In this document: one piece after another, positions 18,879 through 28,678 of the stretch
How the letters are laid out: each line of letters starts with the position of its first letter
Numbering within the stretch: the stretch's first letter is position 1
Source of the DNA: an uncultured Paracoccaceae bacterium
GTDB lineage: Bacteria; Pseudomonadota; Alphaproteobacteria; Rhodobacterales; Rhodobacteraceae
Assembly: GCA_947496535.1 (NCBI GenBank)
Contig: CANMDE010000003.1
Coordinates: 310,001 to 374,000 of the forward strand
Length of the DNA stretch: 64,000 nt
Direction: 5' to 3'
Notes under the pieces: generated by a model
What the model was told of the DNA's origin: nothing
Seen by the model: only the letters and a program-made list of their open reading frames with translations
Database searches by the model: none
Translations under genes and position numbers: made by a program

Positions 18879-19939
18879 TTATGGTCGGCGCCATGGCCGC
18901 CGTTCTTTGGGGAATTGGCACCGCGATGAGGGCGCCGTACTCGGCCCGTTTGACTATGCTGGCGATCCTGCTGATCGGGGTCATGATTGTCCATGTAATC
19001 TTACCGGACGGGCATCCGCTGCGCATGGCTACCGGGGGCGACGCGCGGCTCTGGGGGCTGATCATTGCATTTGGTTTCGTGGTCTGGGGATATCGGAAGT
19101 TTCTGGGGGCACTCAAGAGGCGGGCTGCGCAGAACGAGACGCCCGCTGCAAAGTCGGATGAATTCACGCCCACCGAATTGGAACGCTACGCCCGCCATAT
19201 CGTGCTGCGGGAAGTGGGTGGGATGGGCCAAAGGGCCCTGCGTGACGCGAAAATACTGGTTGTCGGGGCAGGGGGGCTTGGTTCACCCGCGCTGCAATAT
19301 CTGGCTGCTGCAGGTGTCGGAACAATTGGTGTCATTGACGACGACGTGGTCGAAAACGCCAACCTGCAAAGGCAGGTGATCCATCTGGATCGCAGCATCG
19401 GGATGCCGAAGGTGCATTCGGCTGCAGAGGCGATGAAGGCGCAAAACCCGTTCACAACCATTCGGCCCTATCAACGACGCCTGACCGAAGAGATCGCTGT
19501 GGATCTGTTTGAAGATTATGATCTGATCCTTGACGGGACAGATAATTTTGAGACGCGCTATCTTGTGAACCGCACAGCGGTTACGCGGGGCAAGCCACTT
19601 ATTGCTGCGGCGCTGACACAGTGGGAGGGGCAGATCAGCCTTTACGATTCTGCCAACGGAACCCCTTGTTACGAATGTGTTTTTCCGACACCGCCCGATG
19701 CGGAGCTTGTGCCAAGCTGCGCAGAAGCAGGCGTGATTGGCCCACTGCCGGGCGTGATCGGCTCTATAATGGCGGTTGAGGCGATTAAGCAGGTGACGGG
19801 TGCAGGGCAGGGGTTGGGAAGTAGGCTGCTGATTTATGACGCACTTTATGCGCAGACCCGCATGATAGCGATTAAACCTCGGTCGGATTGTGCGACTTGC
19901 GGGGGCAAAGGCTTGCCTGATCTCGCCGATGGCCCATAG
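18875..19939 (+). CDS. HesA/MoeB/ThiF family adenylyltransferase with N-terminal membrane anchor
   Basis: 354 residues. Residues about 1-75 hold two to three hydrophobic segments, then a charged linker. The rest is an E1-like domain: [20 protein letters not shown], nucleotide site [36 protein letters not shown], and a Cys-rich CYECVF with a second CATCGG pair that would bind zinc. Such enzymes adenylate the C-terminus of small sulfur carriers (MoaD, ThiS) for molybdopterin or thiamine synthesis. The membrane-spanning N-terminus is unusual for MoeB. It is coupled to dut by ATGA overlap. Which carrier it serves cannot be told. Confidence 0.88.
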   Translation: MIMVGAMAAVLWGIGTAMRAPYSARLTMLAILLIGVMIVHVILPDGHPLRMATGGDARLWGLIIAFGFVVWGYRKFLGALKRRAAQNETPAAKSDEFTPTELERYARHIVLREVGGMGQRALRDAKILVVGAGGLGSPALQYLAAAGVGTIGVIDDDVVENANLQRQVIHLDRSIGMPKVHSAAEAMKAQNPFTTIRPYQRRLTEEIAVDLFEDYDLILDGTDNFETRYLVNRTAVTRGKPLIAAALTQWEGQISLYDSANGTPCYECVFPTPPDAELVPSCAEAGVIGPLPGVIGSIMAVEAIKQVTGAGQGLGSRLLIYDALYAQTRMIAIKPRSDCATCGGKGLPDLADGP

Positions 19940-19972
19940 TGTTTGGGTGATATTGGAACTGGGGAGATACTG

Positions 19973-20755
19973 ATGAGAATTGTAGCAACAGTTGCGGCCA
20001 TGATGGTGGCCACCTTCGCCACGGCGGACGGACATATGCCCGATCTGGACGGTCGCGAGATTGTCGTGGTCACGGAAAACGCCTACCCGCCGCTGCAGTT
20101 CATCGATGGCGATGGTAATGCGGTGGGCTGGGAATATGACGCGATGGCTGAGATTGCGGAGCGGCTGAACGCGACCGTGACCTATGAGAATATCTCTTGG
20201 GATGCTATGATCCCGGCAGTGTCGGAAGGTCAGTTCGATTTGGGCATGACCGGGATTACCATCCGCGATGATCGTGCGGAAGTAGTTGATTTTTCGGACA
20301 AATACATGACGTCCGAGATGGTGATGATGGTGCGCGGCGATGAGGAGCGGTTTGCCGATGCCGCAAGCTTTGCGGCAGATGACGATCTACTGATGGCCGC
20401 TCAGCCGGGGACGACCCCGTTTTACGTGGGCGTCTATGATGTGCTTGACGGTGACGAGGCGAACCCGCGCATCAAACTAATGGAGACCTTCGGGGCAACC
20501 GTGCAGGCGCTGCGCGCGGGTGATGTTGATCTGGTACTGACGGATGGGACGGCCGGGAATGGCTATGTCGAGGCGTCGGACGGTGGGTTGAAGATCATTG
20601 GCGAAAAGCTGGGGACTGAGGATTTTGGTTTCATCTTTCCCAAAGGATCGGACCTGGTTGAGCCAATCAATGCGGCCATTGCGGATATGACCGCAGACGG
20701 CACAATTGATGCGCTGAATACCAAGTGGTTTCTGGACTACAAGTTGGGCGAGTAA
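19973..20755 (+). CDS. Amino-acid ABC transporter substrate-binding protein
   Basis: 260 residues with a signal peptide ([20 protein letters not shown]). The mature part is a family-3 solute-binding protein: [54 protein letters not shown] and the C-terminal [11 protein letters not shown]. Polar amino acids are the usual ligands. The ATG at 19973 follows GGGGAGAT, preferred to the earlier in-frame codon at 19943 that has no signal sequence. Forty bases upstream of the permease gene; no ATPase gene is near. Confidence 0.88.
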   Translation: MRIVATVAAMMVATFATADGHMPDLDGREIVVVTENAYPPLQFIDGDGNAVGWEYDAMAEIAERLNATVTYENISWDAMIPAVSEGQFDLGMTGITIRDDRAEVVDFSDKYMTSEMVMMVRGDEERFADAASFAADDDLLMAAQPGTTPFYVGVYDVLDGDEANPRIKLMETFGATVQALRAGDVDLVLTDGTAGNGYVEASDGGLKIIGEKLGTEDFGFIFPKGSDLVEPINAAIADMTADGTIDALNTKWFLDYKLGE

Positions 20756-20798
20756 GCGCTGACGTGGAGGTCCCGGATCAGGTCCGGGGCGGCGCCCG

Positions 20799-21587
20799 AT
20801 GATACCCACATCCCCCGACGATAAGGACTTTCCGTGGTGGCTGGTCGCGGTTGTCGCGATTGGTTGCTACCTGTTTTGGCAGGTGCTGACGGTTGAGGAG
20901 TATACCCGTGTTCTCAATACTTTGCGGCGGGGCATCTGGGTTACGGTCTATGTGACGCTCGTGTCTTATAGCATGGCATGTTTGTTGGGCTTGGGGCTGG
21001 CACTGGCGGGTTTGTCGCGGTGGTTGGTCCTGCGGCAGATCGCCCGGTTTTATATTGAGGTGGTGCGGGGCATTCCGATCATTGTGCTGCTGCTTTATGT
21101 GGCTTTCGTACTTGCCCCCGCGATGGTGGCCGGGTGGAACTGGATGGCGGAAAGCATCGGGTTCGAGCCGGTGCGAACCCGTGATTTTTCCCTTTTGTGG
21201 CGCGCGGTTATCGCGTTGACGATTGCCTATTCATCATTTCTGGCTGAGGTGTTTCGCGCCGGTTTGCAATCGGTTGATGAGGGCCAGATCGAGGCTGCGG
21301 AGGCGCTGGGCCTGAGCCGTTGGCACCGCTTTCGTTTTATCGTTTTCCCGCAAGCGTTGCGGATGATTTTGCCGCCTTTGGGCAATGATTTTGTGGCGAT
21401 GGTAAAGGATTCCTCGCTTGTCTCGGTGTTGGGCGTGATGGATGTGACCCAGCTTGGCAAAGTCACGGCGGCGGGGAATTTTCGGTATTTCGAGACGTAT
21501 AACGTGGTCGCTTTGGTCTACCTGACGATCACTATTTCCTTGTCGCTTGTGTTGCGCCGATTTGAGAAACGCATGCGTGCGCGGTGA
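20799..21587 (+). CDS. Amino-acid ABC transporter permease (HisM/GlnP type)
   Basis: 262 residues with about five transmembrane segments. It contains the EAA loop EVFRAGLQSVDEGQIEAAEALGLS that contacts the ATPase (seen in two halves) and the permease signature VRGIPIIVLLLYVAF. It would form the channel for the binding protein encoded just upstream. The gene is followed by a peptidase rather than an ATP-binding subunit, so the ATPase must be supplied from elsewhere or lie in another locus. A short hairpin (CCCGGA/TCCGGG) sits in the 43-base gap between the two transporter genes. Confidence 0.87.
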   Translation: MIPTSPDDKDFPWWLVAVVAIGCYLFWQVLTVEEYTRVLNTLRRGIWVTVYVTLVSYSMACLLGLGLALAGLSRWLVLRQIARFYIEVVRGIPIIVLLLYVAFVLAPAMVAGWNWMAESIGFEPVRTRDFSLLWRAVIALTIAYSSFLAEVFRAGLQSVDEGQIEAAEALGLSRWHRFRFIVFPQALRMILPPLGNDFVAMVKDSSLVSVLGVMDVTQLGKVTAAGNFRYFETYNVVALVYLTITISLSLVLRRFEKRMRAR

Positions 21588-21678
21588 GTGCGGATTTTGA
21601 GTTTTTTTGCCAAGATGAAGAGGGAGCGGTGGTGCCTGTTTAGCGGATGGATTAGCGTGATGGCAAAGGAGAATAGCC

Positions 21679-23706
21679 ATGACAAACCCGCTGCTGAGTG
21701 ACTGGACGACACCTTTTGAACTGCCTCCCTTTGATTTGATTTCCGATGATGATTACAGCCCTGCCGTTGATGCGGCGCTGGCAGAGGCGCGGGCGAATAT
21801 CGCAGAGATTACAGCCAACGCGGGTGCGCCCACATTTGGCAATACGATTGAGGCGCTTGAATTGGCCGAAGAAACTCTGAGCCGGGTTTTGGGGGCATTT
21901 TATGGCATGGCAGGTGCTGACAGTAATGAAAAGCGCGAGGCGTTGCAGCGGGAGTTTGCGCCGAAACTGAGTGCGTACGGGTCTGAAGTGTCCGAGAACA
22001 AGGAGCTGTTCGCGCGGATCGAGGCTGTCTGGGACGCGCGTGATGATCTTGATCTGACCGATGAGCAGCAGCGCGTTTTGATGCTGACCCGGCGCGGCTT
22101 TGTTCGCTCTGGAGCGCAGTTAGAGGGCGCAGAGGCGGATGCCTTGCGCGAGGTGAAATCGCGATTGTCGGTATTGGGGACCGAGTTCACGCAAAACCTT
22201 CTCGCAGATGAACGTGAATGGTTTCTTAAGCTGGAGGGCGATGACCTTGCTGGCCTGCCGGATTTCGTTATTGCGACGGCCAAGGCGGCCGGTGAAGAGA
22301 AGGATGCGGGTGGGCCGGTGGTCACCTTGTCCCGGTCGCTGATTGTGCCATTCCTGCAGTTTTCCGAGCGGCGCGATTTACGGCAAAAAGCCTATGAGGC
22401 TTGGGCCGCGCGCGGGGCCAATGGTGGTAAGACAGATAACCGGGGTATTGCTGCCGAGACGTTGAAGCTGCGAGAGAAACGCGCCGGTTTACTGGGATAC
22501 GACAGTTTTGCCGATTTCAAGTTGGAAACTGAAATGGCAGGTACCCCAAAGGCTGTCCGCGAGTTGCTGATGCGGGTATGGGAGCCCGCGAAGGCGGCCG
22601 CAGAGTCGGATGCCGAGGTGCTCAAACGGATGCTGCATGCTGATGGTTGGGACGGCCCACTGGAGGCTTGGGACTGGCGGTTCTATTCCGAAAAACGCCG
22701 AAAGGAATTGCATGATCTCGATGAGGCGGAGCTGAAACCTTACTTGCAGCTGGACCGAATGATTGATGCGGCTTTTGCCTGTGCCAATCGTTTGTTTGGC
22801 TTGGAGTTTGCGCCGATTGAAGGGCCGGTCTATCACCCGGACGTGCGTCTTTGGGATGTGACCCGTGATGGCGCACATGTCGCTGTTTTCATGGGGGATT
22901 ATTTCGCCCGCGGATCGAAACGGTCAGGTGCCTGGTGCACGGCGATGCGGTCGCAGAAACGTCTTGGCGGCGATGAGAGACCGCTGGTTTTGAACGTCTG
23001 CAACTTTGCCAAACCCGAGGCGGGCAAACCTGCGCTGTTGTCTTATGATGACGCGCGGACCCTGTTTCATGAGTTCGGTCACGCGCTGCATCAGATGTTG
23101 TCTGATGTGACTTACGAGAGCATTTCCGGAACATCCGTCGCCCGCGATTTTGTGGAGCTTCCCAGCCAGCTTTATGAGCATTGGCTTGAGGTGCCAGAGG
23201 TGCTTTCGGAGTTTGCTATCCATGCTGACACAGGCGAGCCGATGCCCGAGGACTTGTTGCAACGGGTGTTGGCTGCGACCACTTATGACATGGGATTTCA
23301 GACCGTGGAATATGTGGCATCGGCCCTTGTGGATCTGGGCTTTCATGATGGTCCGGCACCTGCTGATCCGATGCAGAAACAGGCCGAAATCCTTGAGGAT
23401 ATCGGGATGCCCCACGCCATTCGGATGCGTCATGCAACTCCGCATTTCGCCCATGTTTTTGCGGGCGATGGGTATTCCAGCGGCTACTACAGCTACATGT
23501 GGTCCGAGGTCATGGATGCCGATGCGTTTGCCGCATTTGAAGAGACCGGCGATCCGTTTGATCCTGGTGTGGCCAAGCTGTTGGAAGAAACGGTTTTGTC
23601 ATCCGGTGGGTCGGTGGATGCCGCTGAGCTTTACACTGCATTTCGGGGGCGCTTGCCCGGTGTTGAGGCGCTGTTGAAAGGTCGTGGCTTGGACAAGGCG
23701 GCCTGA
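21679..23706 (+). CDS. M3 family zinc oligopeptidase (Dcp / oligopeptidase A type)
   Basis: 675 residues, the size of Dcp/PrlC-type peptidases. The zinc site HEFGH is in LFHEFGHALHQML near residue 458, with the third ligand Glu downstream. Other family blocks are TFGNTIEALE near the N-terminus and SGTSVARDFVELPSQLYEHW after the active site. No signal peptide, so it acts in the cytoplasm on short peptides. The start at 21679 has AAAGGAGAAT upstream, a strong site. Confidence 0.92.
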   Translation: MTNPLLSDWTTPFELPPFDLISDDDYSPAVDAALAEARANIAEITANAGAPTFGNTIEALELAEETLSRVLGAFYGMAGADSNEKREALQREFAPKLSAYGSEVSENKELFARIEAVWDARDDLDLTDEQQRVLMLTRRGFVRSGAQLEGAEADALREVKSRLSVLGTEFTQNLLADEREWFLKLEGDDLAGLPDFVIATAKAAGEEKDAGGPVVTLSRSLIVPFLQFSERRDLRQKAYEAWAARGANGGKTDNRGIAAETLKLREKRAGLLGYDSFADFKLETEMAGTPKAVRELLMRVWEPAKAAAESDAEVLKRMLHADGWDGPLEAWDWRFYSEKRRKELHDLDEAELKPYLQLDRMIDAAFACANRLFGLEFAPIEGPVYHPDVRLWDVTRDGAHVAVFMGDYFARGSKRSGAWCTAMRSQKRLGGDERPLVLNVCNFAKPEAGKPALLSYDDARTLFHEFGHALHQMLSDVTYESISGTSVARDFVELPSQLYEHWLEVPEVLSEFAIHADTGEPMPEDLLQRVLAATTYDMGFQTVEYVASALVDLGFHDGPAPADPMQKQAEILEDIGMPHAIRMRHATPHFAHVFAGDGYSSGYYSYMWSEVMDADAFAAFEETGDPFDPGVAKLLEETVLSSGGSVDAAELYTAFRGRLPGVEALLKGRGLDKAA

Positions 23707-23810
23707 GGGGTGCGCAACGCGCGGTGGGTGTTGCGTGGCCCAAGTGCGGCGTTGATGCGCGAATCGATGATTAACACCTTTGTTTATTGGTAAATTCGCG
23801 GCCTGAAACC

Positions 23811-23843
23811 TGTCGGACAAGTGTCGGCAAAACGTCGGACACC
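23811..23843. repeat. Three 11-base tandem repeats in the peptidase-tenA spacer
   Basis: TGTCGGACA (23811), TGTCGGCA (23822) and CGTCGGACA (23833) recur with a strict 11-base step, about one helical turn. They lie within the 427-base spacer between the M3 peptidase and tenA, upstream of the TPP riboswitch. In-phase repeats of this kind usually bind a regulator on one face of the DNA; the factor is unknown. The rest of the spacer before the riboswitch shows no gene. Confidence 0.45.
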
Positions 23844-23971
23844 ACCGCGCAGTGCCCCCGATTTTGGCACGTTAACGCAACGATCGGTGCAAATGTGAAT
23901 CCATTATTAGGGATTTGCCCTGTTTCGGCTTTCCGTTTGACACCTTGGCCGCACCATGGAACCAAGAAACT

Positions 23972-24054
23972 GTGACAGGGGCGCTTGGGCATTGGCCTAA
24001 GCTGAGAAGAACCCTTCGAACCTGAACCGGATAATGCCGGCGGAGGGAGTTGCG
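23972..24054 (+). ncRNA. TPP riboswitch (THI element)
   Basis: The conserved core of the thiamine pyrophosphate riboswitch is readable: an ACAGGGGCGC start, GCTGAGAAGAACCC, then CGAACCTGAACCGGATAATG and CCGGCGGAGGGAGT. The CTGAGA and AACCTGA-C-GGATAAT-CC-GCG-AGGGA blocks are the pyrimidine- and pyrophosphate-binding helices. It lies 80 bases upstream of tenA, a thiamine salvage gene, so thiamine pyrophosphate would shut tenA off, probably by blocking translation initiation or by a terminator. Confidence 0.93.
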
Positions 24055-24132
24055 TGCGGCCATCCGTTGTTGATCGGCGTCGCGCCTTTTCCTGCACCGC
24101 GTGTCCATTGATACCCGTGTGGGAGATTTAAG

Positions 24133-24801
24133 ATGCCTTTTACAACGACCCTTTGGAACAACACCGCCGCGCTGCAAGAGCGGATACAAGACATGCCATT
24201 TAACCGGGAATTGGCGGCGGGGACACTGCCGCCTGAGACGTTCCAGACCTATATCATTCAGGACGCGCATTATCTGGAAGGCTTTGCACGGGCGTTGGCT
24301 TTGGCGGCGGCACGTGCGCCGGATGCCGAGACGATTGCGCAACTGGCTGGGTCTGCTACCGGAGCTATCGCGGTGGAGCGGCAGTTGCATGCTGATTACA
24401 TGACCCGCTACGGTGTGTCAGCCGAGGCTTTCGCTAGGACACCGGTGTCGCAGGCTTGCGATCATTACGTGAGCTTTCTGCTCAAGAGCGCGGCTTTGGA
24501 CCCGTTCGCGGTCGCCGTCGCAGCTTTGTTGCCTTGCTTTTGGGTCTATCAGGAGGTGGGGACGCGCATTCATGCGACCGCTGCGCCGGATCATCCTTAT
24601 CAGGCGTGGATCGAGACCTATGCGGGTGAGGACTTCGGCAGGGCCGTCCGCGGGATGATTGATCTTACGGATCGGCTGGCGGACGGGGCGAGCGATGCCT
24701 TGCAGGCAGAGATGGCGGCGACCTTTGAGCGGTCAAGTTGGCATGAATGGATGTTTTGGCAGAGTGCGTATGAGCGGGCGACTTGGCGGGATGTGGGGTA
24801 G
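24133..24801 (+). CDS. tenA: TenA family aminopyrimidine aminohydrolase (thiaminase II)
   Basis: 222 residues, all-helical. Catalytic Cys at residue 135 (ALLPCFWVYQEVG), the same position as in Bacillus TenA. A FQTYIIQDAHYLEGFARAL block and C-terminal SSWHEWMFWQSAYE complete the active site. The enzyme hydrolyses degraded thiamine pyrimidines so they can be reused. Control by the TPP riboswitch just upstream supports this. The gene stands alone and converges on serB. Confidence 0.93.
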   Translation: MPFTTTLWNNTAALQERIQDMPFNRELAAGTLPPETFQTYIIQDAHYLEGFARALALAAARAPDAETIAQLAGSATGAIAVERQLHADYMTRYGVSAEAFARTPVSQACDHYVSFLLKSAALDPFAVAVAALLPCFWVYQEVGTRIHATAAPDHPYQAWIETYAGEDFGRAVRGMIDLTDRLADGASDALQAEMAATFERSSWHEWMFWQSAYERATWRDVG

Positions 24802-24825
24802 GTGCATGGGTTTCACCCACCCTAC
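24798..24825. terminator. Hairpin between convergent tenA and serB
   Basis: TGGGT-TTC-ACCCA nested inside GTAGG...CCTAC forms a stacked hairpin directly at the tenA stop. It fits between the two convergent stops (24801 and 24828) and could terminate both. No long T-run is present. Confidence 0.5.
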
Positions 24826-24827
24826 GG

Positions 24828-25703
24828 TTAACTCACAAATTCATCGCGTCCGTATCCTTGTAAAAACAAAAGTGCCGACAGATCACCGTGGTTGATTCTT
24901 ATGTCGCATTGTTCCTGCACTGATGGTTTTGCGTGAAGGGCAACGCCGGTGCCTGCGCTGGTCAGCATGCCGAGGTCGTTGGCTCCATCGCCAACGGCCA
25001 GCACGTCGGCAGGCGTAATGTTGAGCCGTGTAGTGATCTCTTCCAGTGCCAGCACCTTGGCGGCTTTGCCGAGGATGGGGCGGGTGACGTCTCCGGTCAG
25101 TTTGCCGTTGGCTGCCAGCAGGGTGTTGGCCCGATTTTCGTCGAAGCCCAAAGTTGCAGCGACGCGGGTGGTGAAAGCGGTGAAGCCGCCCGAGACCAGT
25201 GCAGCGTAGGCCCCGTTGGCTTTCATGGTGGCCACGAGTTCATGGCCGCCCGGCATGTAAGTGATCCGCTGGTTGAGGACCTGGTTGATCATGGCTTCGG
25301 GTAGATCCTTGAGAAGACCGACCCGTTCGATCAGGGCTTCTTCGAAATCCAGTTCTCCGTTCATCGCCCGTGCGGTGATACCGGCGACATGGTCGCCGAC
25401 GCCTGCTTCGGCGGCGAGCTCGTCGATGCATTCCTGCCTGATCATGGTGCTGTCCATATCGGCGAGCAGCATTTTCTTGCGCCGATTTTCGGCGGATTGG
25501 ATGACCAGATCTACGCACCCGTTCTGCAGATCAGTCCAGACGTCCCACTGGTTGTCGGGCATGTTGGCAATGGGGAATTCGGCGGCTTCGTCTATGGCCA
25601 GCCATTTGATGTCACCACCGCCCCAGGCGTTGCGCAAGCTGTCCACAAGCGCCCCGTCCAGCGTGCTTTCGGTGGGCGTGGTCAGCAGTGTCACGATGAA
25701 CAT
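24828..25703 (-). CDS. serB: Phosphoserine phosphatase
   Basis: 291 residues. The HAD domain starts at LLADMDSTMIRQECIDELA (nucleophile D in DMDST) and continues through LVSGGFTAFTTRVAATLGFD to VLAVGDGANDLGMLTSAGTG, the GDGAND motif. An N-terminal ACT-like region (about 1-80) precedes it. It removes the phosphate from phosphoserine, the last step of serine synthesis. It is divergent from serC/serA, which encode the first two steps; the shared spacer carries the serC-type leader. Confidence 0.95.
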   Translation of the reverse strand: MFIVTLLTTPTESTLDGALVDSLRNAWGGGDIKWLAIDEAAEFPIANMPDNQWDVWTDLQNGCVDLVIQSAENRRKKMLLADMDSTMIRQECIDELAAEAGVGDHVAGITARAMNGELDFEEALIERVGLLKDLPEAMINQVLNQRITYMPGGHELVATMKANGAYAALVSGGFTAFTTRVAATLGFDENRANTLLAANGKLTGDVTRPILGKAAKVLALEEITTRLNITPADVLAVGDGANDLGMLTSAGTGVALHAKPSVQEQCDIRINHGDLSALLFLQGYGRDEFVS

Positions 25704-25783
25704 CGGCAGGTTTCCTATCGGCGGCAGTCATGTCGCAAAAAGCGGCTCATGCGGCGGTCTAGCTGCATTTTGACTGTTGTGAA

Positions 25784-25858
25784 AGGGTGGGTCTGGCTCT
25801 ATGTCCGGCGGTGGGACACCCTTCCCCAACGAAGGGCGCATATCTGTGAGGATACCAT
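25784..25858 (+). ncRNA. serC-motif RNA leader (candidate)
   Basis: The 157-base spacer before serC ends in a compact structured stretch: a GGGTG / CACCC pairing around a GC-rich segment, followed by a perfect CCCTTC-CCCAAC-GAAGGG hairpin (25819-25836), just before the ribosome binding site GAGGAT and the ATG at 25861. A conserved RNA called the serC motif is known upstream of serC-serA in alphaproteobacteria, and the place and the paired helices fit. The exact boundaries are my estimate; a covariance search would settle it. Confidence 0.5.
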
Positions 25859-25860
25859 CA

Positions 25861-27006
25861 ATGGTTATGACTAAACCGGCCGCGCGGCCGGAAAATCCGC
25901 GTTTTTCTTCTGGCCCTTGTGCCAAACCCCCCGTCTGGACGTTAGATAAATTGAGCGACGCCGCTTTGGGCCGGTCGCATCGGGCTGCTGTTGGCAAAGC
26001 CAAGCTTGCCGAGGCGATTGACCTGACCCGCGAAGTGCTGGGCGTGCCTGCGGATTATCGCATCGGTATCGTGCCTGCATCCGACACCGGCGCGTTTGAA
26101 ATGGCGATGTGGTCGCTGTTGGGGGAACGTCCCGCAGAGATGGTGGCATGGGAATCTTTTGGCGCGGGTTGGGTCACGGATGTGGTCAAGCAGCTTAAGA
26201 TCGAGGCCACGACGCACACGGCTGAATATGGCGAGATCGTCGATATGGCTGCGCTGAACTATGACAACGATGTTTGCTTCACTTGGAATGGCACGACTTC
26301 TGGCGTTCGGATGCCCTCCGGCGATGTGATCCCGGCTGACCGCGCCGGGTTGACGCTGTGTGATGCGACCTCTGCCGCGTTTGCTCAGGACTTGCCTTGG
26401 GACAAACTGGATGTGACGACGTTCAGCTGGCAAAAGGTGATGGGCGGTGAAGCAGCCCATGGCATGCTGATCCTGTCGCCGCGCGCTGTTGAGCGGCTGG
26501 AGAGCTATACACCTGCATGGCCGCTGCCCAAGATTTTCCGCCTGACCAAGGGCGGCAAGCTGATCGAAGGCATTTTCCGTGGTGAGACGATCAACACGCC
26601 GTCAATGCTGGCGGTTGAGGACTATCTGGTCGCATTGAAATGGGGTCGGTCGATCGGTGGTCTGGATGCGCTAATGCACAGAGCCGATGCCAATGCCCGC
26701 GCGATTTGGAATTTCTGTGCGGATCACGATTGGATTGCCAATCTGGCAGTGGATAAGGCCACGCGGTCGAATACCTCTGTTTGCCTGAAATTCACCGATG
26801 ACCGGATTGTGGATGGTGCTGCATTCGCAAAAGCGGTTGCAAAACGGCTGGAGGCGGAAGGGATTGCGCTGGATATCGGCGCGTATCGCGATGCGCCTGC
26901 TGGTTTGCGCATCTGGTGCGGTGCGACGGTCGAGACGTCCGATATCGAGGCGATGCTGCCTTGGTTGGCCTGGGCGTTTGAGAGCGAAATCGCATCGGTG
27001 GGCTGA
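25861..27006 (+). CDS. serC: Phosphoserine aminotransferase
   Basis: 381 residues, class V PLP aminotransferase. [10 protein letters not shown] begins the active-site region. The PLP lysine is in [16 protein letters not shown] near residue 197. [13 protein letters not shown] and [15 protein letters not shown] are typical of the alphaproteobacterial SerC type. It converts 3-phosphohydroxypyruvate to phosphoserine. The ATG at 25861 was chosen by the GAGGAT site eight bases upstream; a second ATG follows at 25867. Upstream in-frame codons at 25801 lie inside the RNA leader and are not used. Confidence 0.95.
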   Translation: MVMTKPAARPENPRFSSGPCAKPPVWTLDKLSDAALGRSHRAAVGKAKLAEAIDLTREVLGVPADYRIGIVPASDTGAFEMAMWSLLGERPAEMVAWESFGAGWVTDVVKQLKIEATTHTAEYGEIVDMAALNYDNDVCFTWNGTTSGVRMPSGDVIPADRAGLTLCDATSAAFAQDLPWDKLDVTTFSWQKVMGGEAAHGMLILSPRAVERLESYTPAWPLPKIFRLTKGGKLIEGIFRGETINTPSMLAVEDYLVALKWGRSIGGLDALMHRADANARAIWNFCADHDWIANLAVDKATRSNTSVCLKFTDDRIVDGAAFAKAVAKRLEAEGIALDIGAYRDAPAGLRIWCGATVETSDIEAMLPWLAWAFESEIASVG

Positions 27007-27054
27007 AACCCCACCCTACATCCCAACAATTGACGACATTTAAGGAGTGGCATC

Positions 27055-28647
27055 ATGGCCCCCAAAGTACTCATCTCTGACAAACTTTCCCCTGCTGCCG
27101 TGCAGATTTTCAAGGATCGCGGCGTGGAGGTGGATTTCCAGCCTGATCTTGGCAAAGACAAGGACGCTTTGCTGAAAGTGATTGGCAAATATGATGGTTT
27201 GGCCATTCGGTCGGCCACGAAGGCCACAGAAAAGATCATCGCCGCTGCTGATAACCTCAAGGTTATTGGGCGTGCCGGGATTGGTGTGGACAATGTGGAT
27301 CGTGATGCGGCGTCCCGCAAAGGGATCATCGTGATGAATACGCCGTTTGGCAACATGATCACGACCGCCGAACATGCGATTGCGATGATGTTTGCTGTCG
27401 CAAGGCAAATTCCCGAGGCGAGCGCCTCGACCCATGCAGGCAAATGGGAAAAGTCGAAATTCATGGGGGTAGAGCTGACCGGCAAGACCCTTGGCGTGAT
27501 CGGTGCGGGAAATATCGGGTCCATCGTGTGCGACCGTGCCCGTGGTCTGAAGATGAAGGTCATCGCGATGGACCCGTTTCTGTCCGAGGAACGTGCGACC
27601 GAGATTGGTGTGGAAAAGGTTGAGCTGGATGAGCTGCTTAAGCGCGCTGATTTCATCACGCTGCATGTGCCTTTGACGGCGGATACCAAGAATATCCTGA
27701 GCCGCGAGAACTTGATGAAAACCAAGGTTGGTGTGCGTATCATTAACTGTGCCCGTGGTGGTTTGGTCGACGAGCAGGCGCTGGCCGATTTGCTCAAGTC
27801 GGGGCATATCGCCGGGGCTGCGTTTGATGTCTTTGCCGAGGAACCCGCTAATGAGAACCCATTGTTCAATCTGCCGAATGTCGTTGTGACTCCGCATTTG
27901 GGCGCTGCAACGACTGAGGCGCAGGAGAACGTGGCTTTGCAGGTGGCCGAACAGATGTCGGATTATCTGCTGACGGGGGCCGTGCAAAACGCGCTCAACA
28001 TGCCATCGGTGACGGCTGAGGAAGCAAAGATTATGGGGCCTTGGATCAAGCTGTCCGGGCATCTGGGTAACTTTATCGGTCAGATGACGGATGAGCCGAT
28101 CAAGGCGATCAATATTTTGTTTGATGGTGAAGCCAGTGAAATGAACCTCAAGGCGCTGACGGCGTCTACCGTTGCGGGGATCATGAAATGCGGAAACCCG
28201 GATGTGAATATGGTCTCGGCCCCCGTGATTGCCAAGGAACGCGGGGTCAAGATTTCCACGACCAAGCAGGATCAGTCCGGTGCGTTTGAAGGGTATGTGA
28301 AAGTGACGGTCGTGACTGAAACGCGGGAGCGTTCGATTGCGGGTACGGTATTCAGCGACGGCAAGCCGCGCTTCATTCAGATCAAGGGTATCAATATTGA
28401 TGCCGAGATCGGTGCGCATATGGTCTACACCACCAACGAAGACGTGCCCGGCATTATCGGGACTTTGGGAAGCACGATGGGGGCCAACGATGTGAACATC
28501 GCGAACTTTACCCTTGGCCGATCCGAGGCCAAGGGCGAGGCGATTGCGTTGCTTTACGTGGATGAGCCGGTGCCTGCGCCTGCCATTGCCGCCTTGGAAA
28601 AGACGGGGCTGTTTCAGCAGGTGAAGCCGCTGACGTTTGATGTGTAA
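27055..28647 (+). CDS. serA: D-3-phosphoglycerate dehydrogenase (long form)
   Basis: 530 residues, the long type of PGDH. NAD-binding domain: GKTLGVIGAGNIGSIVCDRA (Rossmann GxGxxG), catalytic Arg/Glu/His in NCARGGLVDEQAL, then VTPHLGAATTEAQ. After about 315 comes the ASB domain, and a C-terminal ACT domain (about 455-530) that in related enzymes gives serine feedback. It starts the serine pathway and lies 48 bases after serC with an AAGGAGTGG site. A good intrinsic terminator for this operon lies at 28701-28736, inside the 3' end of the convergent padR gene. Confidence 0.96.
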   Translation: MAPKVLISDKLSPAAVQIFKDRGVEVDFQPDLGKDKDALLKVIGKYDGLAIRSATKATEKIIAAADNLKVIGRAGIGVDNVDRDAASRKGIIVMNTPFGNMITTAEHAIAMMFAVARQIPEASASTHAGKWEKSKFMGVELTGKTLGVIGAGNIGSIVCDRARGLKMKVIAMDPFLSEERATEIGVEKVELDELLKRADFITLHVPLTADTKNILSRENLMKTKVGVRIINCARGGLVDEQALADLLKSGHIAGAAFDVFAEEPANENPLFNLPNVVVTPHLGAATTEAQENVALQVAEQMSDYLLTGAVQNALNMPSVTAEEAKIMGPWIKLSGHLGNFIGQMTDEPIKAINILFDGEASEMNLKALTASTVAGIMKCGNPDVNMVSAPVIAKERGVKISTTKQDQSGAFEGYVKVTVVTETRERSIAGTVFSDGKPRFIQIKGINIDAEIGAHMVYTTNEDVPGIIGTLGSTMGANDVNIANFTLGRSEAKGEAIALLYVDEPVPAPAIAALEKTGLFQQVKPLTFDV

Positions 28648-28678
28648 TGGAAAGGCGGGGTGAACCCTGCCCAACCGA

